DNA of 54,571 nucleotides from Cudoniella acicularis (GCA_013054445.1 JAAMPI010000184.1:1-54571); one strand, 5' to 3'. Shown: positions 31,618 through 43,851, numbered from the stretch's first letter. Program-made: numbers and translations. The notes: generated from the letters alone by a model not told the origin.

Positions 31618-33344
31618 GCAACCGGCGCAAAACGCGAAGCTGTCGCGCGCACATGTGATAGGCGATCACACTCTTATTTTCATAAAAGTAGCATTATAAA
31701 CTTGCATAAAACAGTTTTAAACGCTTTCTAGATATATTTCCTATTAATTTGACTTATTTTATAGGCGATTGCGCACTCAAAGCAATGCATTTGACTGTAT
31801 ACTACTTACCCCTCTCCCCTGTGAATTGAGCATTGCCTCGCTTAGGGATATAGTCGATACCGGTATCACGCCGCCGTCAACTTTCAAATTGCGTCATAGA
31901 ATACTGGCAGTTAAACATTGAATTACAATATACCACTGAACTTATTTATAATTCAATATTATTTAAGTCGCCATGCTCTACTTTCCGCATTTTTAAGTGG
32001 GTAATTCGCCGTAAATTACCGAGCTTTGCGCTCAACGGCATTTATTTGGTGCATTTCATTAGGGGACTCATTTTGCTGGAAATACGAAATTTAATCACAA
32101 TGTATGGTTTTAACTTCCAATGTTTAATTCTGCGTCTTACTTTAAGACTGTAGAACTCTGAAATTTAAGTAGATGTCACAAAATACTTAAATATACTTCC
32201 GATATTCGCTCTCAAGTGATTCACAATTTATGAGTCGCGACATTCAACAGCTATTCTGTGTAACATTAACATAAAAATATATTATATATAGGACCCGGCA
32301 TTCTAGCTTCCGCATGCAAAAGTGCTTAATCAAACCAGAAATCCTCAATATAAACACCTTGAAAAATCACCATCTCAGTTGTGAAAAACAGCAAGCCGGG
32401 ATGATGAGAGAGACTTATGGTGTGTGGATATTAATACATTGCTCCTTGCTGGTTTTCTACTTGGGAGTATTTCTGCTCCTGGGACGATGTTCGGGGGGGT
32501 GGGTGCGATGCTGTGTGTTGGCTGTTGAGAAGCAGAAATGTTCACATGGCGAGACACCAGCCAAAGGGATGAGCTTGGAGGATGGAACAAACCCAGACTG
32601 GTGGAAGGGTCTGTGTGCAGGAGGGAGAGTGGATATGGGTAGTTCTGCGTCCATAGAAGGTCGCGGACGTAGCAGAACGAGAATTCAACAAGAAGCGTAG
32701 AGATGCAACAATTATAATTTATATGCCTATCAGACGAGTTCATTTTCCAAAAGAGTGAATTATGATAGTGTGCTGCATGGGATGTTCTGGGTTTTGGTTT
32801 TATAGAGAGTTTTGAGGTCTCAAGGAGGCATTAACGAAATTGTGGCCTTGCTGATCCAGTCTTCCCTTTGTCCTTCTTAGATTTGCGCAGACAAAAGCCT
32901 CCCAACAAGCCTTGCCTGTTTCGTAATTTTTCAGATATTCAATAAATATGTGTGTTCCAGCCGTTTCACCTCTACCGCAGTCAATTAGTAGTGTTCATGT
33001 TTTGGAAATGTTCGACCTTCTTTGTTCTTCTTGCTACTAAAGACCGGCCCTCATTCTGTTGTGCTCTGTCGTGTAGGTGACAAAAGAAAAGAGAACAATT
33101 CTTTATTTAGGCGAAACGAGTCTCTATGACGGAACAGTTAAAGTTGTGCTGTTTCCCTCGTCTTCTTGTTCAAGAGAAAGAACAGAACCTTCTCAAAAGG
33201 TATAATAAGAAAGGTCTATATCTGAACCAACAACATTTTTCTTTCTGTCCGCATACTTTCCCGTGTTCTTTCCCTGCACACCACCAACAATCACCATTTA
33301 TAAACTCGACACAAAGCCACAAACAATCACAAACATAACACAAT
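31618..33344. other. Gene-free segment
   Basis: Mostly AT-rich (31680-32300), without repeats I could align. An ORF at 32314-32700 on the plus strand contains one hydrophobic stretch (ILIHCSLLVFYLGVFLLLG) but lacks other support. A TTTATAAAC box at 33296-33304 probably belongs to the next gene. Confidence 0.4.
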
Positions 33345-34343
33345 ATGTCTGATTACACTCCCAGATCCTGGGGTCCATACGGCAGAGCCAGAAGAAATGG
33401 CGATAACCCCAACCAGCAAGGAGGACCATCTCGACAATCCAATGGCAATCTTGTTGGAGATGTGGCTAATCAACTCCAAGGGATGATGCAGGGTGTTATG
33501 CAGGAGATTCAGCAATCACACGCACCGGGTGACACACACAGTTTCAGTCTCGACTTCGGTGGCACTCAAGGAGGACCTCCACAAAGCTATGGCCAACCTC
33601 GAGGGGGTGGATATCGTCCAGAGTATCCCCCTCAAGGCGGATTTCAACCCTCAAATGGCTATGGTGCTTCGCCCCCTGGTGCTTCACCCTACGGAGGCTA
33701 CAGACAACGAGAGCCTCAATACCCTAGTCAACCACAAGGCGGATTTCAACCAACCCGAAATGGAGGTGCGCCACGCATCCGAACTGCAACCGAATCTAGA
33801 CAACGCGATGATATCATCCGGGAATATATGCACCAGAATCCTGGAGCAAACCGACTTACTGTTGAGATGGCGTTTGACCACGATACAGGAACAGTCGGGT
33901 CAAACGATGTGAGACAGTTGACCGAAGAGCAAAGACGCGAACGAGAGCAAACAATCCAAGACTACATGGCTGAACATCCTGGAACACCACGAAGCATTGT
34001 TGAGCAGGCAATGGAATTGAACCTCAGACGTGCTCAAGGTGCTACAGGTGGATTTGAGGGCTTTATCCAATCATCTAGACCGTCTAGACGAGGCGGCCCT
34101 TCAGCAGTAAATGTAGAATTCGACGATGAAGGCCCACCACGCCGTCAACCCTTCCGCGAACAAATGCTACCAGATTCCGGATATGGATACAACCAGCCAC
34201 CACTATCTAACAGAGGAAATCCCGCCGACATAGCTCGCGCCCGCGAGAGTGTCATCCGGAATTTCCTACGTACAAATCCTGGCGCCTCACTCCAAGAAGC
34301 AGAGCAGGCTTACCAGGAGCTTTTAAGGAATGGGGGCATTTAA
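33345..34343 (+). CDS. Gln/Gly/Pro-rich protein with three NPG-containing helical repeats
   Basis: A single exon of 332 residues with a TATA-like TTTATAAAC about 45 bp upstream. Residues 1-145 are low-complexity Gly/Gln/Pro/Tyr, with a short helix NQLQGMMQGVMQEIQQ (about 42-57). Then a ~26-residue unit appears three times: RDDIIREYMHQNPGANRLTV (154-178), REQTIQDYMAEHPGTPRSIV (200-226) and RESVIRNFLRTNPGASLQEA (300-325). Consensus: R-[DE]-x-x-I-x-[ED/N]-[YF]-[ML]-x-x-[NH]-P-G, then about five residues and E-x-A-[FMY]. The units look like two short helices around an NPG turn. I know no named domain for this, and I infer no function. No signal peptide or membrane segment is seen. Confidence 0.85.
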   Translation: MSDYTPRSWGPYGRARRNGDNPNQQGGPSRQSNGNLVGDVANQLQGMMQGVMQEIQQSHAPGDTHSFSLDFGGTQGGPPQSYGQPRGGGYRPEYPPQGGFQPSNGYGASPPGASPYGGYRQREPQYPSQPQGGFQPTRNGGAPRIRTATESRQRDDIIREYMHQNPGANRLTVEMAFDHDTGTVGSNDVRQLTEEQRREREQTIQDYMAEHPGTPRSIVEQAMELNLRRAQGATGGFEGFIQSSRPSRRGGPSAVNVEFDDEGPPRRQPFREQMLPDSGYGYNQPPLSNRGNPADIARARESVIRNFLRTNPGASLQEAEQAYQELLRNGGI

Positions 34344-35320
34344 ACAAACATCTCCATAGACGTGACTCAACGGAGTACGTCTGTATGAGGTAACTCATCT
34401 CATTAAATTAGACATTGCCCTTCATATCGCATCGCAACCAACCTAACGACTGATTTCCTTGACAAAAAGAATAAAACAACCAAAAAATAGTGTGGTGGAA
34501 GAGAGTAGGAACCCACATTCCACTTTCACACCTCACCCCCCCCCCCTTTCCTCAAATACCTCCACTCAGCACTTGCTAGTCTGGCCTTTGCATACATACA
34601 AAAAATAAAGCATACTTAAAAACAAAACCATTCTATCACTTCATTTAAAACCTTTGTGAATAATATTTTGTGAAAATAAAAATTGGCCACTTAGCCTCGG
34701 CGCCTCTCCAGCAACACTCCCTACATGTCAGCTAACAAACCAATCTCGTGCTATAAGAACTTCGTCCCTCTGGGAACACCTTCAGAGCTGTATGCATCCA
34801 GCACGGCCTGTCCAACAATTAATCAACGGTCGTGCCTTGCAATCAAAACTCAGGTGGAACCGGAAGAGAATGGTAGGTAGTGAAGAGTATCCGGCGATCC
34901 TGACAACGACTGTGAACATTGTATTGATAAGCGCCCGATATCGCGTCGTGAAGCCGCGCGCGAGAATTTGGTGAAGTTTTCGAGGATGCTCGTGGATGGT
35001 GCAGGTGAGGTCAAAACGAAAGCTCAAGAAGTACGAAGGTAGCACATGTGGTGATAATTCCGTGGGTGTGGCGTTAGTACGGCCGAAATTCAGCCGCGGC
35101 GAACGTCAGCTCTCGTTGAGCTCCAACACTGTTCCAGGGAGATATTGAGTCTCAAAGAATCCTACCATAATCTCCTCGAATTATTTCTATTTGCTCGCGT
35201 TTCAGAAGAGCTGACCTTCACATCCTGGAACTTTCTGCTATCCTGCAGTTTCATTACTCCTCGACCGAACAGCTCAGCAAACCTCCGTCCTTCGAAGCCT
35301 TGGAGGCTTTGCTATTCAGG
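34344..35320. other. Intergenic with C-run, 5' region of end3
   Basis: Contains a C12-type run near 34535-34547 and AT-rich sequence 34600-34690. Short open frames here lack support. The part next to 35321 is presumably the end3 promoter and leader. Confidence 0.4.
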
Positions 35321-36642
35321 ATGTCAAATAAACGCATTGAGCAGGGCGAAATCGAGAAATACTGGGAAATCTTTGCATCTCTCTCCAATGGCGGCACACT
35401 TCTCACAGGTGCGCAAGCAGCTCCAGTGCTGAAGAACAGTCAACTGCGGGACGACCAGCTGGAACGGATATGGGACTTGGCGGACGTGGATAATGATGGG
35501 AATCTGGATTTCGAAGAGTTCTGCGTTGCCATGCGATTGATATTTGATCTTGTGAACGGGGTATGCAGGATGTGGGATGGCAACATTTGCAACAAGGCGC
35601 TGACGACCTTGATAGGAATACGCGGATGTACCAGCACAGCTACCAGACTGGCTTGTCCCAGAATCGAAGGCACATCTGGTTCAGGCCAACCGGGCACTTA
35701 CTGGAAAACAAGTTCAATTCGAGAGAATTGAGGATGACGATGATTCCCCCGGTTTGAAGGATGGGTTCGACTGGTACATGAGTCCATCTGACAAGTCGAA
35801 ATACGAGGAGATTTACTCTGCGAATCGAGATAGACGAGGGGACATTACTTGTAAGTTGACAAATAATGGTGCATTGTCCAAATTACTAAAATGGATCCGT
35901 AGTCGAATCTCTCGACACCTTATACTCCTCTCTCGATGTGCCAGACACCGATATTCGTTCTGCTTGGAACCTGATTAACCCCTCTGCCTCTGTGGCCATC
36001 TCGAAAGATGCTTGCCTCGCATTCCTCCATATCCTAAATAACCGCCATGAAGGCTATCGTATCCCTCGAACTGTCCCACCATCCCTCCGAGCAAGCTTCG
36101 AGCGCAATCAAATTGACTATCAAGTCGACAATCAACGCACTTCATCACCAGCACAAAGATGGGGCACAACAGGTGATGAGGAGACTAGTACCGGAAGGAA
36201 AACAAAATTCGGAGAGACATATTTGAGTCGCATAGGCGTTGGTGGGAAGAGCAGCTATCGCCCAGCAGGAACAGATTTCTCATCAACGAAGACAACTGAA
36301 GATTGGGAGGAGGTACGGCTGAAGAAACAACTATCCGAACTCGAAGCCAAAATAGACAAAGTAGAAGCGGCGTCAGCAAATCGTCATGGTGGGCGGCGAG
36401 ATACCAAACCGGCATTGGTAAAGCGAGAGTTGGAGCAATTACTGGATTACAAGCGGAAGGAACTTCGAGATTTAGAAGTTGGGGAGGGAAAAAGTAAAGT
36501 CGGCGCGAGTTTGAAGGGTGTTGCGGATGAAATTAACACCGTGAAGGAGCAAGTTGACGGGCTTGAGGCGCATTTAAGAAGCCGACAACAGGTATTAGCG
36601 GATTTACAGCAGGAGATTGAGAACGAGAAGACGGGTAGATAG
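35321..36642 (+). CDS. end3: End3, EH-domain endocytosis/actin-patch protein
   Basis: Three exons, 35321-35560, 35616-35850 and 35903-36642, give 404 residues, the usual End3 length. The first EH domain is nearly invariant ([26 protein letters not shown], and the EF-hand-like loop [17 protein letters not shown]). A second, more diverged EH domain spans about residues 130-220 ([38 protein letters not shown]). The C-terminal third is coiled coil ([36 protein letters not shown]). End3 links Pan1 and Sla1 in the coat of endocytic actin patches. The ATG 35321 gives the family's MSNKRIEQ start. Confidence 0.92.
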
Positions 36643-37476
36643 ATGGAGATATTGAGGAGCGAATGTATGCATATGCAATGTGTTAAGCCAAGCGGTCTCT
36701 TCATCATGGTGCCTTCCTCAGTTATATTTGATTTTTCTTCAGACTTCAAATTTAGGATCGCCGACCCGATATCTTTTTTCACGGGTAGTACCTAGAAATT
36801 AATGCTGTCTAAGCCAAGTTGCTGGCTATCCCAAAAGGTCAACTAAGAGGAAACGCAATACTCACAGATTACGCAACTGTTCCCAAAGCTATCTGCCACT
36901 TCGTTGATTCCCTACTCAATACATTAGGCTTCAGTATATGGCCAAGGGTCTCGAGTTGTCAACCCAAGTTGCGGCATAACTACACCAGAATCGTACCTAC
37001 AAGCCTGGCTAGAATCTTTGTACAGCCTACACCCCACTCATCCGCCGGCAATACTTGGGTAGTAGTGATGGGAGGGTCTTGTCGAAAGTTTACGAGTAAA
37101 CAATCGGAGGATCGTGGGACGGAATACTGAGCCTGGAAAAGACGTCAATTTGTCGTATCGGTCACATTATCGAGACCGGCTATCCCGTTGAGCGCCTAGA
37201 TTTATCCAGCAATCCTGATCTGTCGGTCCCTTCCCATCGCTTCCTCTGCGCCATTATCCCATCAAATTAATTCCCTAGTCCACTCTCCCAATCCAAACCC
37301 CAAAGTAATTACCCTCTTTGTCCAACTGAAGCCAACAAACCAAAGAAAATCAGTAAGACATCATGGCAAAAGGTCGTTCGTCCGGCGTCAAAGAGAGAAC
37401 ATTCTCGCTTGGTCCCTTTCTTCCAACCCAAAATCCAAGTCGATTCGTTGCGAAGTCGTAAAGCGGCAAACTCCAC
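36643..37476. other. Intergenic
   Basis: No gene is supported. A 32-codon frame starts at ATG 37363 (MAKGRSSGVKERTFSLG) in a pyrimidine-rich leader-like context, but nothing shows it is translated. Confidence 0.35.
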
Positions 37477-37728
37477 TCACCCCCTCATCCTAAGCTCACT
37501 CAACTCTTCATCATTAGGCAAAGGCTTATCATCCGGCCACGAATACCTCCATGCGATTTCCCTCAGCAACTTCCTCTTATGCCCGGGTCTCAAATTCAAA
37601 AGATCCAACTCGGCCTCCGTAATCTCGCAGCAAAGCTTATCCCAGCTTCCGTAACCGGCGCGCTGAAAATCAGACTTGTATTCTTCGAGACCCAGTGATG
37701 CGAGTACTTGGCCGAGTTCTGGGGACAT
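37477..37728 (-). CDS. Stand-alone SAM-domain protein A
   Basis: Eighty-three residues, almost entirely one sterile alpha motif: LGQVLASLGLEEYKSDFQRAG (helices 1-2), WDKLCCEITEAELDLLNL (helix 3-4) and GHKRKLLREIAWRY (helix 5). SAM domains mediate homo- and hetero-oligomerisation, for example Ste50-Ste11 in fungal MAP kinase signalling. A paralogue of the same length and architecture lies 2.1 kb away, divergently transcribed. The TGA overlaps a GGGTGAGT that could act as a splice donor, but I found no convincing following exon. Confidence 0.8.
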   Translation of the reverse strand: MSPELGQVLASLGLEEYKSDFQRAGYGSWDKLCCEITEAELDLLNLRPGHKRKLLREIAWRYSWPDDKPLPNDEELSELRMRG

Positions 37729-39793
37729 TTTTGGCTTGTGCTTTTGGAAAGAAGGAAGAAAGAAAGAAAGAAAGGAGAGTCACGGGGTTTTGATATCACG
37801 TGCTCGATCGTTCGCCCGGTTGCTTTTTTAGGAGGCGATGTGTCGCGGAGCTGGAGTTATCTACGATGGTCTAGATCTATCTTATGTTGCACTGGTCCTT
37901 CTTTTATGTTTCGCATTGGGATGTAGAATGACGTAGTTGCTGCCCTGATACCCTGGTTTATCGGATAGAGTGAGGGGTCGTGTGACCAATGGCAACAAAT
38001 GGTTGCCCTCGGTTGACCACAGCCCCTGGAGAATCAAAGGAAAGAAAGCTGGGATTCTAGTGGACTGGTTTGTTCTGGAATCTTCTTCTCCATTCATGTT
38101 ACTGGAGAGTGTGAACATCGAATGGCAGTTAGGGGTTTCTAGAAGTCTCTAGGAAATGTCCCCGTGCTGTGTCGGAAGCATGAAGTTGGCGTTGTGGAAA
38201 GTGCTGGAAGGTGTTCTTGTTGTTTTCCCGGAATTTTATTAACACGACATTGTTTGAGAGTAATACAGTACAGGTAACTATGAAGAACTCGTTCAGAGGG
38301 ATAAATTTGATAACAATGTCAAATATCCAATTCAATGATAACACGCCTAGGGGAAAAGGACCTACATTTCTTTAAAAAATCAAAAGACTCCAGCGATTAT
38401 TGGATTTTGGATGTGTTTAAAAGACACTCGCGTTGCTCGTTTATTGATATTGAAGTGTTTTGTAAAGTTTGGTGTATTTCGACATAACAAAGCTTTCATA
38501 TCATTCATTCATTCCATATGCCCCTTTTCGTGAAGTCATTAAATAAAAAACTTATTGAAATTAAATTTGATTAAAGCATTCTACGAAAAGTACACCGAAT
38601 TTATTGAACTGTATTTCATCCTCGGCTCCTTTTGTTTCCGGAGACCTACTCTACAATTGTATGCTGTAACAACACAGCATCAGGCTCCCTGCGAGTAGTT
38701 TGATACAAAAAACTTCGGATAGCCTATTCCTTGAACCCATAATCCTTGTCTGAGCACGGGTTTCTCTAAAGCCGAGCAAATTTAAAATTTGAAATTCCAA
38801 AAATGGAATCATATCGCGAGACAGCTGAAAAACGACGTCGGTGGCAGGATTGGGATATTTCTTGAGGTTCTAGGGGTTCTGAGGGTGAGACATCATTGAG
38901 GCCGAGTATCGTACGACCTTTGCATGTGCAGGCTTTTGTCACCTTGGGCGGTAGCTCATGACTCCGAGAAAATCCGGATTATGAAAGTGGGGGTCCATTT
39001 TGATTTCAGATTTCTCCATTACTCCATTACCACATTGGAGATGTTTTTATTTTAGACACAGTCTTTGATTAGTGAACAGTATAGATGCTCGTTTTGAGAT
39101 GTTGGTCTGTCTCTGTGTGTGGCTAGGTGTTGCGTCAACGGAAGCGGGATAGGCCGTCGTCTTGGGGATCTAGACTCCAAGCTGTGGGGCTGAAACCCAC
39201 TGGGTTCTCAAGAGAAAAAAAAGCAATTTGATAAACAGCTAGAATCGGATTTCGAGAATCTGATTAGATAGCCAAGTATTTATTAGATCTTTGATCTGGC
39301 AAGTTCCGGTCGATCAGTACCTCCAAAAAAAAAAAATTTCTCGAAAACTACCTGCTTTTAAATTCTTGGCAGGAAAATAAACAAAAAGCATTACGTGGTT
39401 GATCTGAGAATGGTGGTGGTAAGAGGCATGGAGTCAGATTGGAACAACTGACCTTCAGAGGAGGAAGACATGAAGAAAAAAGTAAAAATACTCGATTATA
39501 CCCGGGTTTGTCGGTTGCGCGGATCGGGACTTTAGTACATCGATCTTCGGAGCCTTTTAATCTGATAGCCATCTGAAGTCCCTCTTACCGCATGCGTAAG
39601 TGGCTGCCAGGAGTACAAGTTTTTCTTTTTCTCCTGTCAAGGAAATGTGGATTGAAAGCGGGTAACCTTACAAGGGGGGCCCTTCCCGTCGCAGTGGTGT
39701 CCGCCTCCCCGATCCTTTGTATCCTGTTGCTTCTTTCCCTATATATTATACCTGCTTTTCCAATACAAACTACTCCTTCAAAACGACACCAAA
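37729..39793. other. Divergent spacer between the SAM genes
   Basis: Two kilobases without a supported gene. The ends presumably hold both promoters: TATATATTATA at 39740-39750 lies about 45 bp before gene B. A GAAA-type microsatellite (37744-37775) sits in the leader of gene A, and an A12 run lies near 39327-39338. The middle is AT-rich. Confidence 0.4.
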
Positions 39794-40042
39794 ATGCCTT
39801 CAGAACTCGAACAAGTCCTCTCGAACCTCGGAATCGAGCAATATCTTTCGTTATTTGAGGATGCTGGGTATGGCGACTGGGACCAGGTGTGTGAGATGAG
39901 CAAGAGCGATCTTGAGGAGTTGGATATGAAAGTGGGGCATAGAAGGAAGTTGCAGAGGGAGATTGCCAGGAAATGGGGATGGCCGGACAGCAAGCCTTTG
40001 CCCAGTGAAGCGGAATTGAGAGCCTTGAAATGGGCGAGTTAG
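39794..40042 (+). CDS. Stand-alone SAM-domain protein B
   Basis: Eighty-two residues, paralogous to protein A along its whole length: LEQVLSNLGIEQYLSLFEDAG, WDQVCEMSKSDLEELDMKVG, HRRKLQREIARKWGWPDSKP and a matching PLPSEAEL tail (A has PLPNDEEL). A clear TATA box and a short leader precede the ATG, so it looks like a real expressed small gene. Opposite charge patterns on the two copies (B has more Lys/Asp at the helix-5 and mid-loop surfaces) would be compatible with heteromer formation; that is inference. Confidence 0.82.
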   Translation: MPSELEQVLSNLGIEQYLSLFEDAGYGDWDQVCEMSKSDLEELDMKVGHRRKLQREIARKWGWPDSKPLPSEAELRALKWAS

Positions 40043-41799
40043 GTTATTTCAGGTGCCAGGTTGGCAAGTGCTACGGGAATTATTCCAGCAATATATCAAG
40101 AGTAAGCTTGTCCTTGAAGCTTAACAGTAACAGAATTTTCGACTGATTACTATTTTAGATCTTCTCCTCTTCCTCTTTGGCTTGGAATATAAACGCTTTC
40201 CAAGTTCACCTTTCAGAATTCACGTCCCTTGCGAACACACTTTATCCACGACACTGACGATTTCCTCGCTTGTCTCTTTGCCAATTGGAGCTTTTCAATG
40301 GAAATTATTTTAGGGGCGGGGAAGAAGGGGCTCTTCAGGGATTGTAATTTACATCAGTATACGAGATGTATATATAAGTAGAAAAGGCAACAATTCAAGT
40401 TCACTTGATAATTTGAAATTGGTTCTCCAACTTCTATTTTTACGTTTTGAGTGACTTTTTACGAACTCGCAGCCTTGAAAGCCCCCATTATTTTAGCAAG
40501 TGCAAAAATGCTTGCAGCTTAATTTTAGTAAATGACACAATTTCGAAAATTATATACACAATCATTCCCTTAAGTTCTATATATAAAGACGTTTCCATGC
40601 AATTTCCATTTCCATTTTATGTTAGAGGAGAGTAAGTTGAAGATAGCGGTAGCAGTCGACTTGTTTTGCACTGAAATTTAGCGATCAGCCCCTGAAATAC
40701 ATCGCTAAAAAAAAAATAGGGGCTGCTGAAAATAGCTTTCCAGGAATGCTGAATCGCGAATTTACGCCAGAATAGGGATTCTGGATGAGCCACGGTGCAA
40801 TTCGAGATCGAATACGAGGTAAGACTTGGTACCACTATGAATTTTTTTACTTGCATTCCCCTTCGTCTCGAATAAAATGGAATACGGGCCAAAATTCATT
40901 TTTATAATCATGGACGTAAGAAGCGTATTGGTTTAGGTTTATTCGCGAAAGGTTGCTTGCTACTCAACACTTAAAAATAACTTCACAACCACAGCGTATA
41001 ATCACTATAAATCTAGGTAACACAAAGGTGGATATTTATATATTTAATCTTGTAAAGTTTAATCAAAATATTATAACAAATTTGTACATAGTTAATGAAG
41101 TGTTATGAGTGGCTTCGTAGAAAAATTGGTTTCGGCAGAGGATAAAACTCCAGGGCGCAAGTCGCTAAATTACAGCCAGCAACTCCCTAGAAGGCTAGTA
41201 GTCGGCGAGCAGCAGCGCGGAAACGCCGCACACCTCACGAGAGCATAACAATAAAGTACTTTTAATTATATGATTTTAGTAATCTCAAATAATCGTGTCA
41301 GTTGCATTATTTATGCAAGTGTTAAAACTGGTAAATGATTGCTTGGTATTATATTCTGGATTTATTGTTCAAAATGTCGCCTTTTGTTCACTGTACTCGC
41401 TAAATCGCAGCATGTAGGTGCCTGGAAGTTAGCGACTCATCGCTATCTACAGATTCGTTGAACCATTCAGCCACCTCGACTGTCGCATCGCGAAATCGCT
41501 CAAAACACTTGAAAACTATTAAATAATTACTAATTCAAGGGCTTGGGTTGTTAGGATAAACAAAATAGGGAGAAATTCAGCTGGTTCATGTTAGGTCTCT
41601 TTTATCGCACTCATCTCTTCTAAGAAGCGTTCATTTTAAACAAATTAGAGCCCGCCGGAAACCGAAATATGATAGGAATGGATATAAAGCCTGGGTAAGA
41701 ACTTGCAATTTTGAGAATTGTTTTTAATATCAGTGGCTATTTGATACTCTCAGCCATTGACGGCGTAAGTTCAAGGGACTTCGAAGTGAAGTAAGAAGC
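40043..41799. other. Gene-free AT-rich segment
   Basis: No open frame with protein-like composition, and no repeat I could pair. A T/A-rich core spans 40900-41120. GC-richer islands near 41160-41240 and 41410-41500 have no recognised content. Confidence 0.4.
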
Positions 41800-43683
41800 C
41801 TAATCATGATTCCGCATCAACCCCTCTGCCTCTTCCCCAACATCACTCTCATCCCCATCTTCACCGCTCTTCCCAATTATCTCTCCCAACCTCCCCGCAT
41901 CCAACTTCCCCTTCTCCACATCAATCATCCAAACCAAAGGCAATGGAAGCGCAATCAACACCGCCAAAAACCAAAACGCAGGCCTTATCCCCCCCGTCCT
42001 ATCCACAATAACACCCACAACCGCGGGTCCCACCGCCGAGCTCCCTTTATCCGTAATAGCATACAGAGCATAAAACGCCGCTTCTCTCCCTTCGGGAATC
42101 AACGATCCGTAAAAAGATCGACAATAAGAACTTATGCCGCCCATCACGAATCCGTGGACGAATCCGAGTGGGTAAATTTCCCAAGCTTGTTGGAGGCCGC
42201 CTACGCCCCAGGATTGGATGAATGGGAGGTAGCCGAGTAGGCCGTAGACGGGGATGATTTCCATGAGTGCGATACAGCACACGATGGTGAGGTTTGTGGG
42301 GAGGTGGTAGCGTTTGGAGATGATGGGCCAGATGAAGGCACCGAAGATTCCGGAAGAAGTCGCTGTGATTGAAAGGAGGGCGATGGCGACGGTGCCCATT
42401 TTTAGTTCAGTGCGCGCAAAGAGCATGGCGGTTCCGGAGACGGTGGCGATGGCGTCGGAGAGGAGGAACCAGGCTAGGAGGAAGATGAGGACTTGTTTAA
42501 GTTTGAGGGCGAGTTTGATGGTGTGAAAGAGGGAGGTCCAGGCGAATTTCGTGTAGGTGAGGATGGAGTGGAGCCTGGAGGGAGAGGAAGCGGTTTTCAG
42601 GGGTGGCCCGGGACGAGAGCGGAGCCAGAAGGAGGAGGGGATTGTGAAGGCGAACCACCAGACGCCAACCATGAAGAGGACGAGGCGGAGCGGGAGGGTG
42701 GACGAGGCGTTTGTTTTGGACATGATGAAAAGGAGGAGGATGGAGAGGACTTGGACGAAGACTGCGGCTACGTAGCCTATCCCAACACCTTTAGAAGATA
42801 TTCGAGTTGACAATTTGAGCTCGGAAGAGTCGGGTTTGCTGCTGCCGCGCTTAGGACTATGAGGAACATGCTCGGCTGAGTCGCGGCGTCTTAATCCAGG
42901 GGATAAAGCTTCCATGGGGAGAGATGAAGAGTCTTCCATTTGCTGGCTTTGATCATGGTGGACTTCAGGATGATTTGCTACGAGGACAGGTAAAAATGAG
43001 TTCAGAATAACGAATGATGAGCCGAGACACGTTACTCCTATAACGGTGAGAAGAGATCCGAGGAGGAAAATCTTTGGTACAATGAGGAGAAAGAGAATGG
43101 AAGTTATGGAACCTGTGAATCCAAATGCAAGGAGGAATTTCTTTCGGTAATTGCCTTGACACAGATATTAGCTTCGGTTACCTGACAGAATAGAATATTT
43201 ACCATGATCTGCAACTGAGCTGAAAGACACCAATGCTAAAGCTTGGACAAATACCGCGATGGAGAATGTGTACATGGCGAAACTTGACGTGGTAATCTCT
43301 GCACCGAAAACACTGACAACACATTGGTTATTCTGCTGTTCCGATGCCCTTGCCAGCAAATGGGCAACTGTTGCCCCCGCGCTCTCAGCTGCTTTTTTGG
43401 CTATGCACGGTGTGGTTTTGTCTGACCAAAGAACTCCTCGTTCGCGAGCGAGCTGCTCCAAGGTCACGGGAAGGAAAGAGCCTGGTTGGGTGTTAGTTCA
43501 CTCATTTCATTGGATATATCGGAATTAATACACACCAACACCACAAACCGCAAATACTTCAGCAGCAAGCCCATAGGCATAGAATCCTCTCAGCTCCCGT
43601 GTCGTGGTCGGTGAGAGGTCTTCACCGTCATATCGGGGACCTCGTGAGGCTCGCTGCCTTTGCACAGCTCCTCCATCTTCCAT
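41800..43683 (-). CDS. atg22: Atg22-like vacuolar amino-acid efflux transporter
   Basis: Three exons on the minus strand, 43683-43536, 43481-43203 and 43154-41800, yield 593 residues. The N-terminus has the family motif RYDGEDLSPTTTRELRGFYAYG followed by GSFLPVTLEQLARERG. About eleven to twelve hydrophobic segments follow, with a cytosolic loop (around residues 210-260) rich in Ser, and QAWEIYPLGFVHGFVMGGIS plus RSFYGSLIPEGREAAFYALYA near the C-terminus, all characteristic of Atg22. The protein exports amino acids from the vacuole after autophagic breakdown. The C-terminal tail is acidic. Both introns are in phase 1. Confidence 0.9.
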
Positions 43684-43839
43684 CGGTGATAGAAGTGAGC
43701 ATCAATTGCGCGCACATGTATACATAGAGACGAGGAATGAATATTGTGTCTGTTGTCCCAGAAATTTGAAGTGATGATTATGTGTCGTTTGAAGTTTCAC
43801 GAAGATAGTGGCTGAGACTCGGGTTTCTCGGCATGAGAA

Positions 43840-43851
43840 TGACGTCACGTG
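43840..43851. promoter_or_regulatory. Composite CRE/E-box upstream of atg22
   Basis: TGACGTCACGTG overlaps a perfect CRE (TGACGTCA) and a CACGTG E-box, about 160 bp upstream of the atg22 start. bZIP (ATF/CREB-type) or bHLH factors could bind. Evidence is sequence only. Confidence 0.35.

Noticed and set aside
32314..32700. ORF of 128 codons with one hydrophobic segment
   Set aside because: An equally long open frame exists on the opposite strand, there is no recognisable motif, and splice or promoter context is poor.
36819..37130. ORF of 103 codons downstream of end3
   Set aside because: It lacks an ATG start, and its composition and stops around it look like intergenic sequence.
37363..37461. 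32-codon ORF starting MAKGRSSGVKERTF
   Set aside because: Good start context, but too short, without motif, and it runs into the 3' end of the SAM gene on the other strand.
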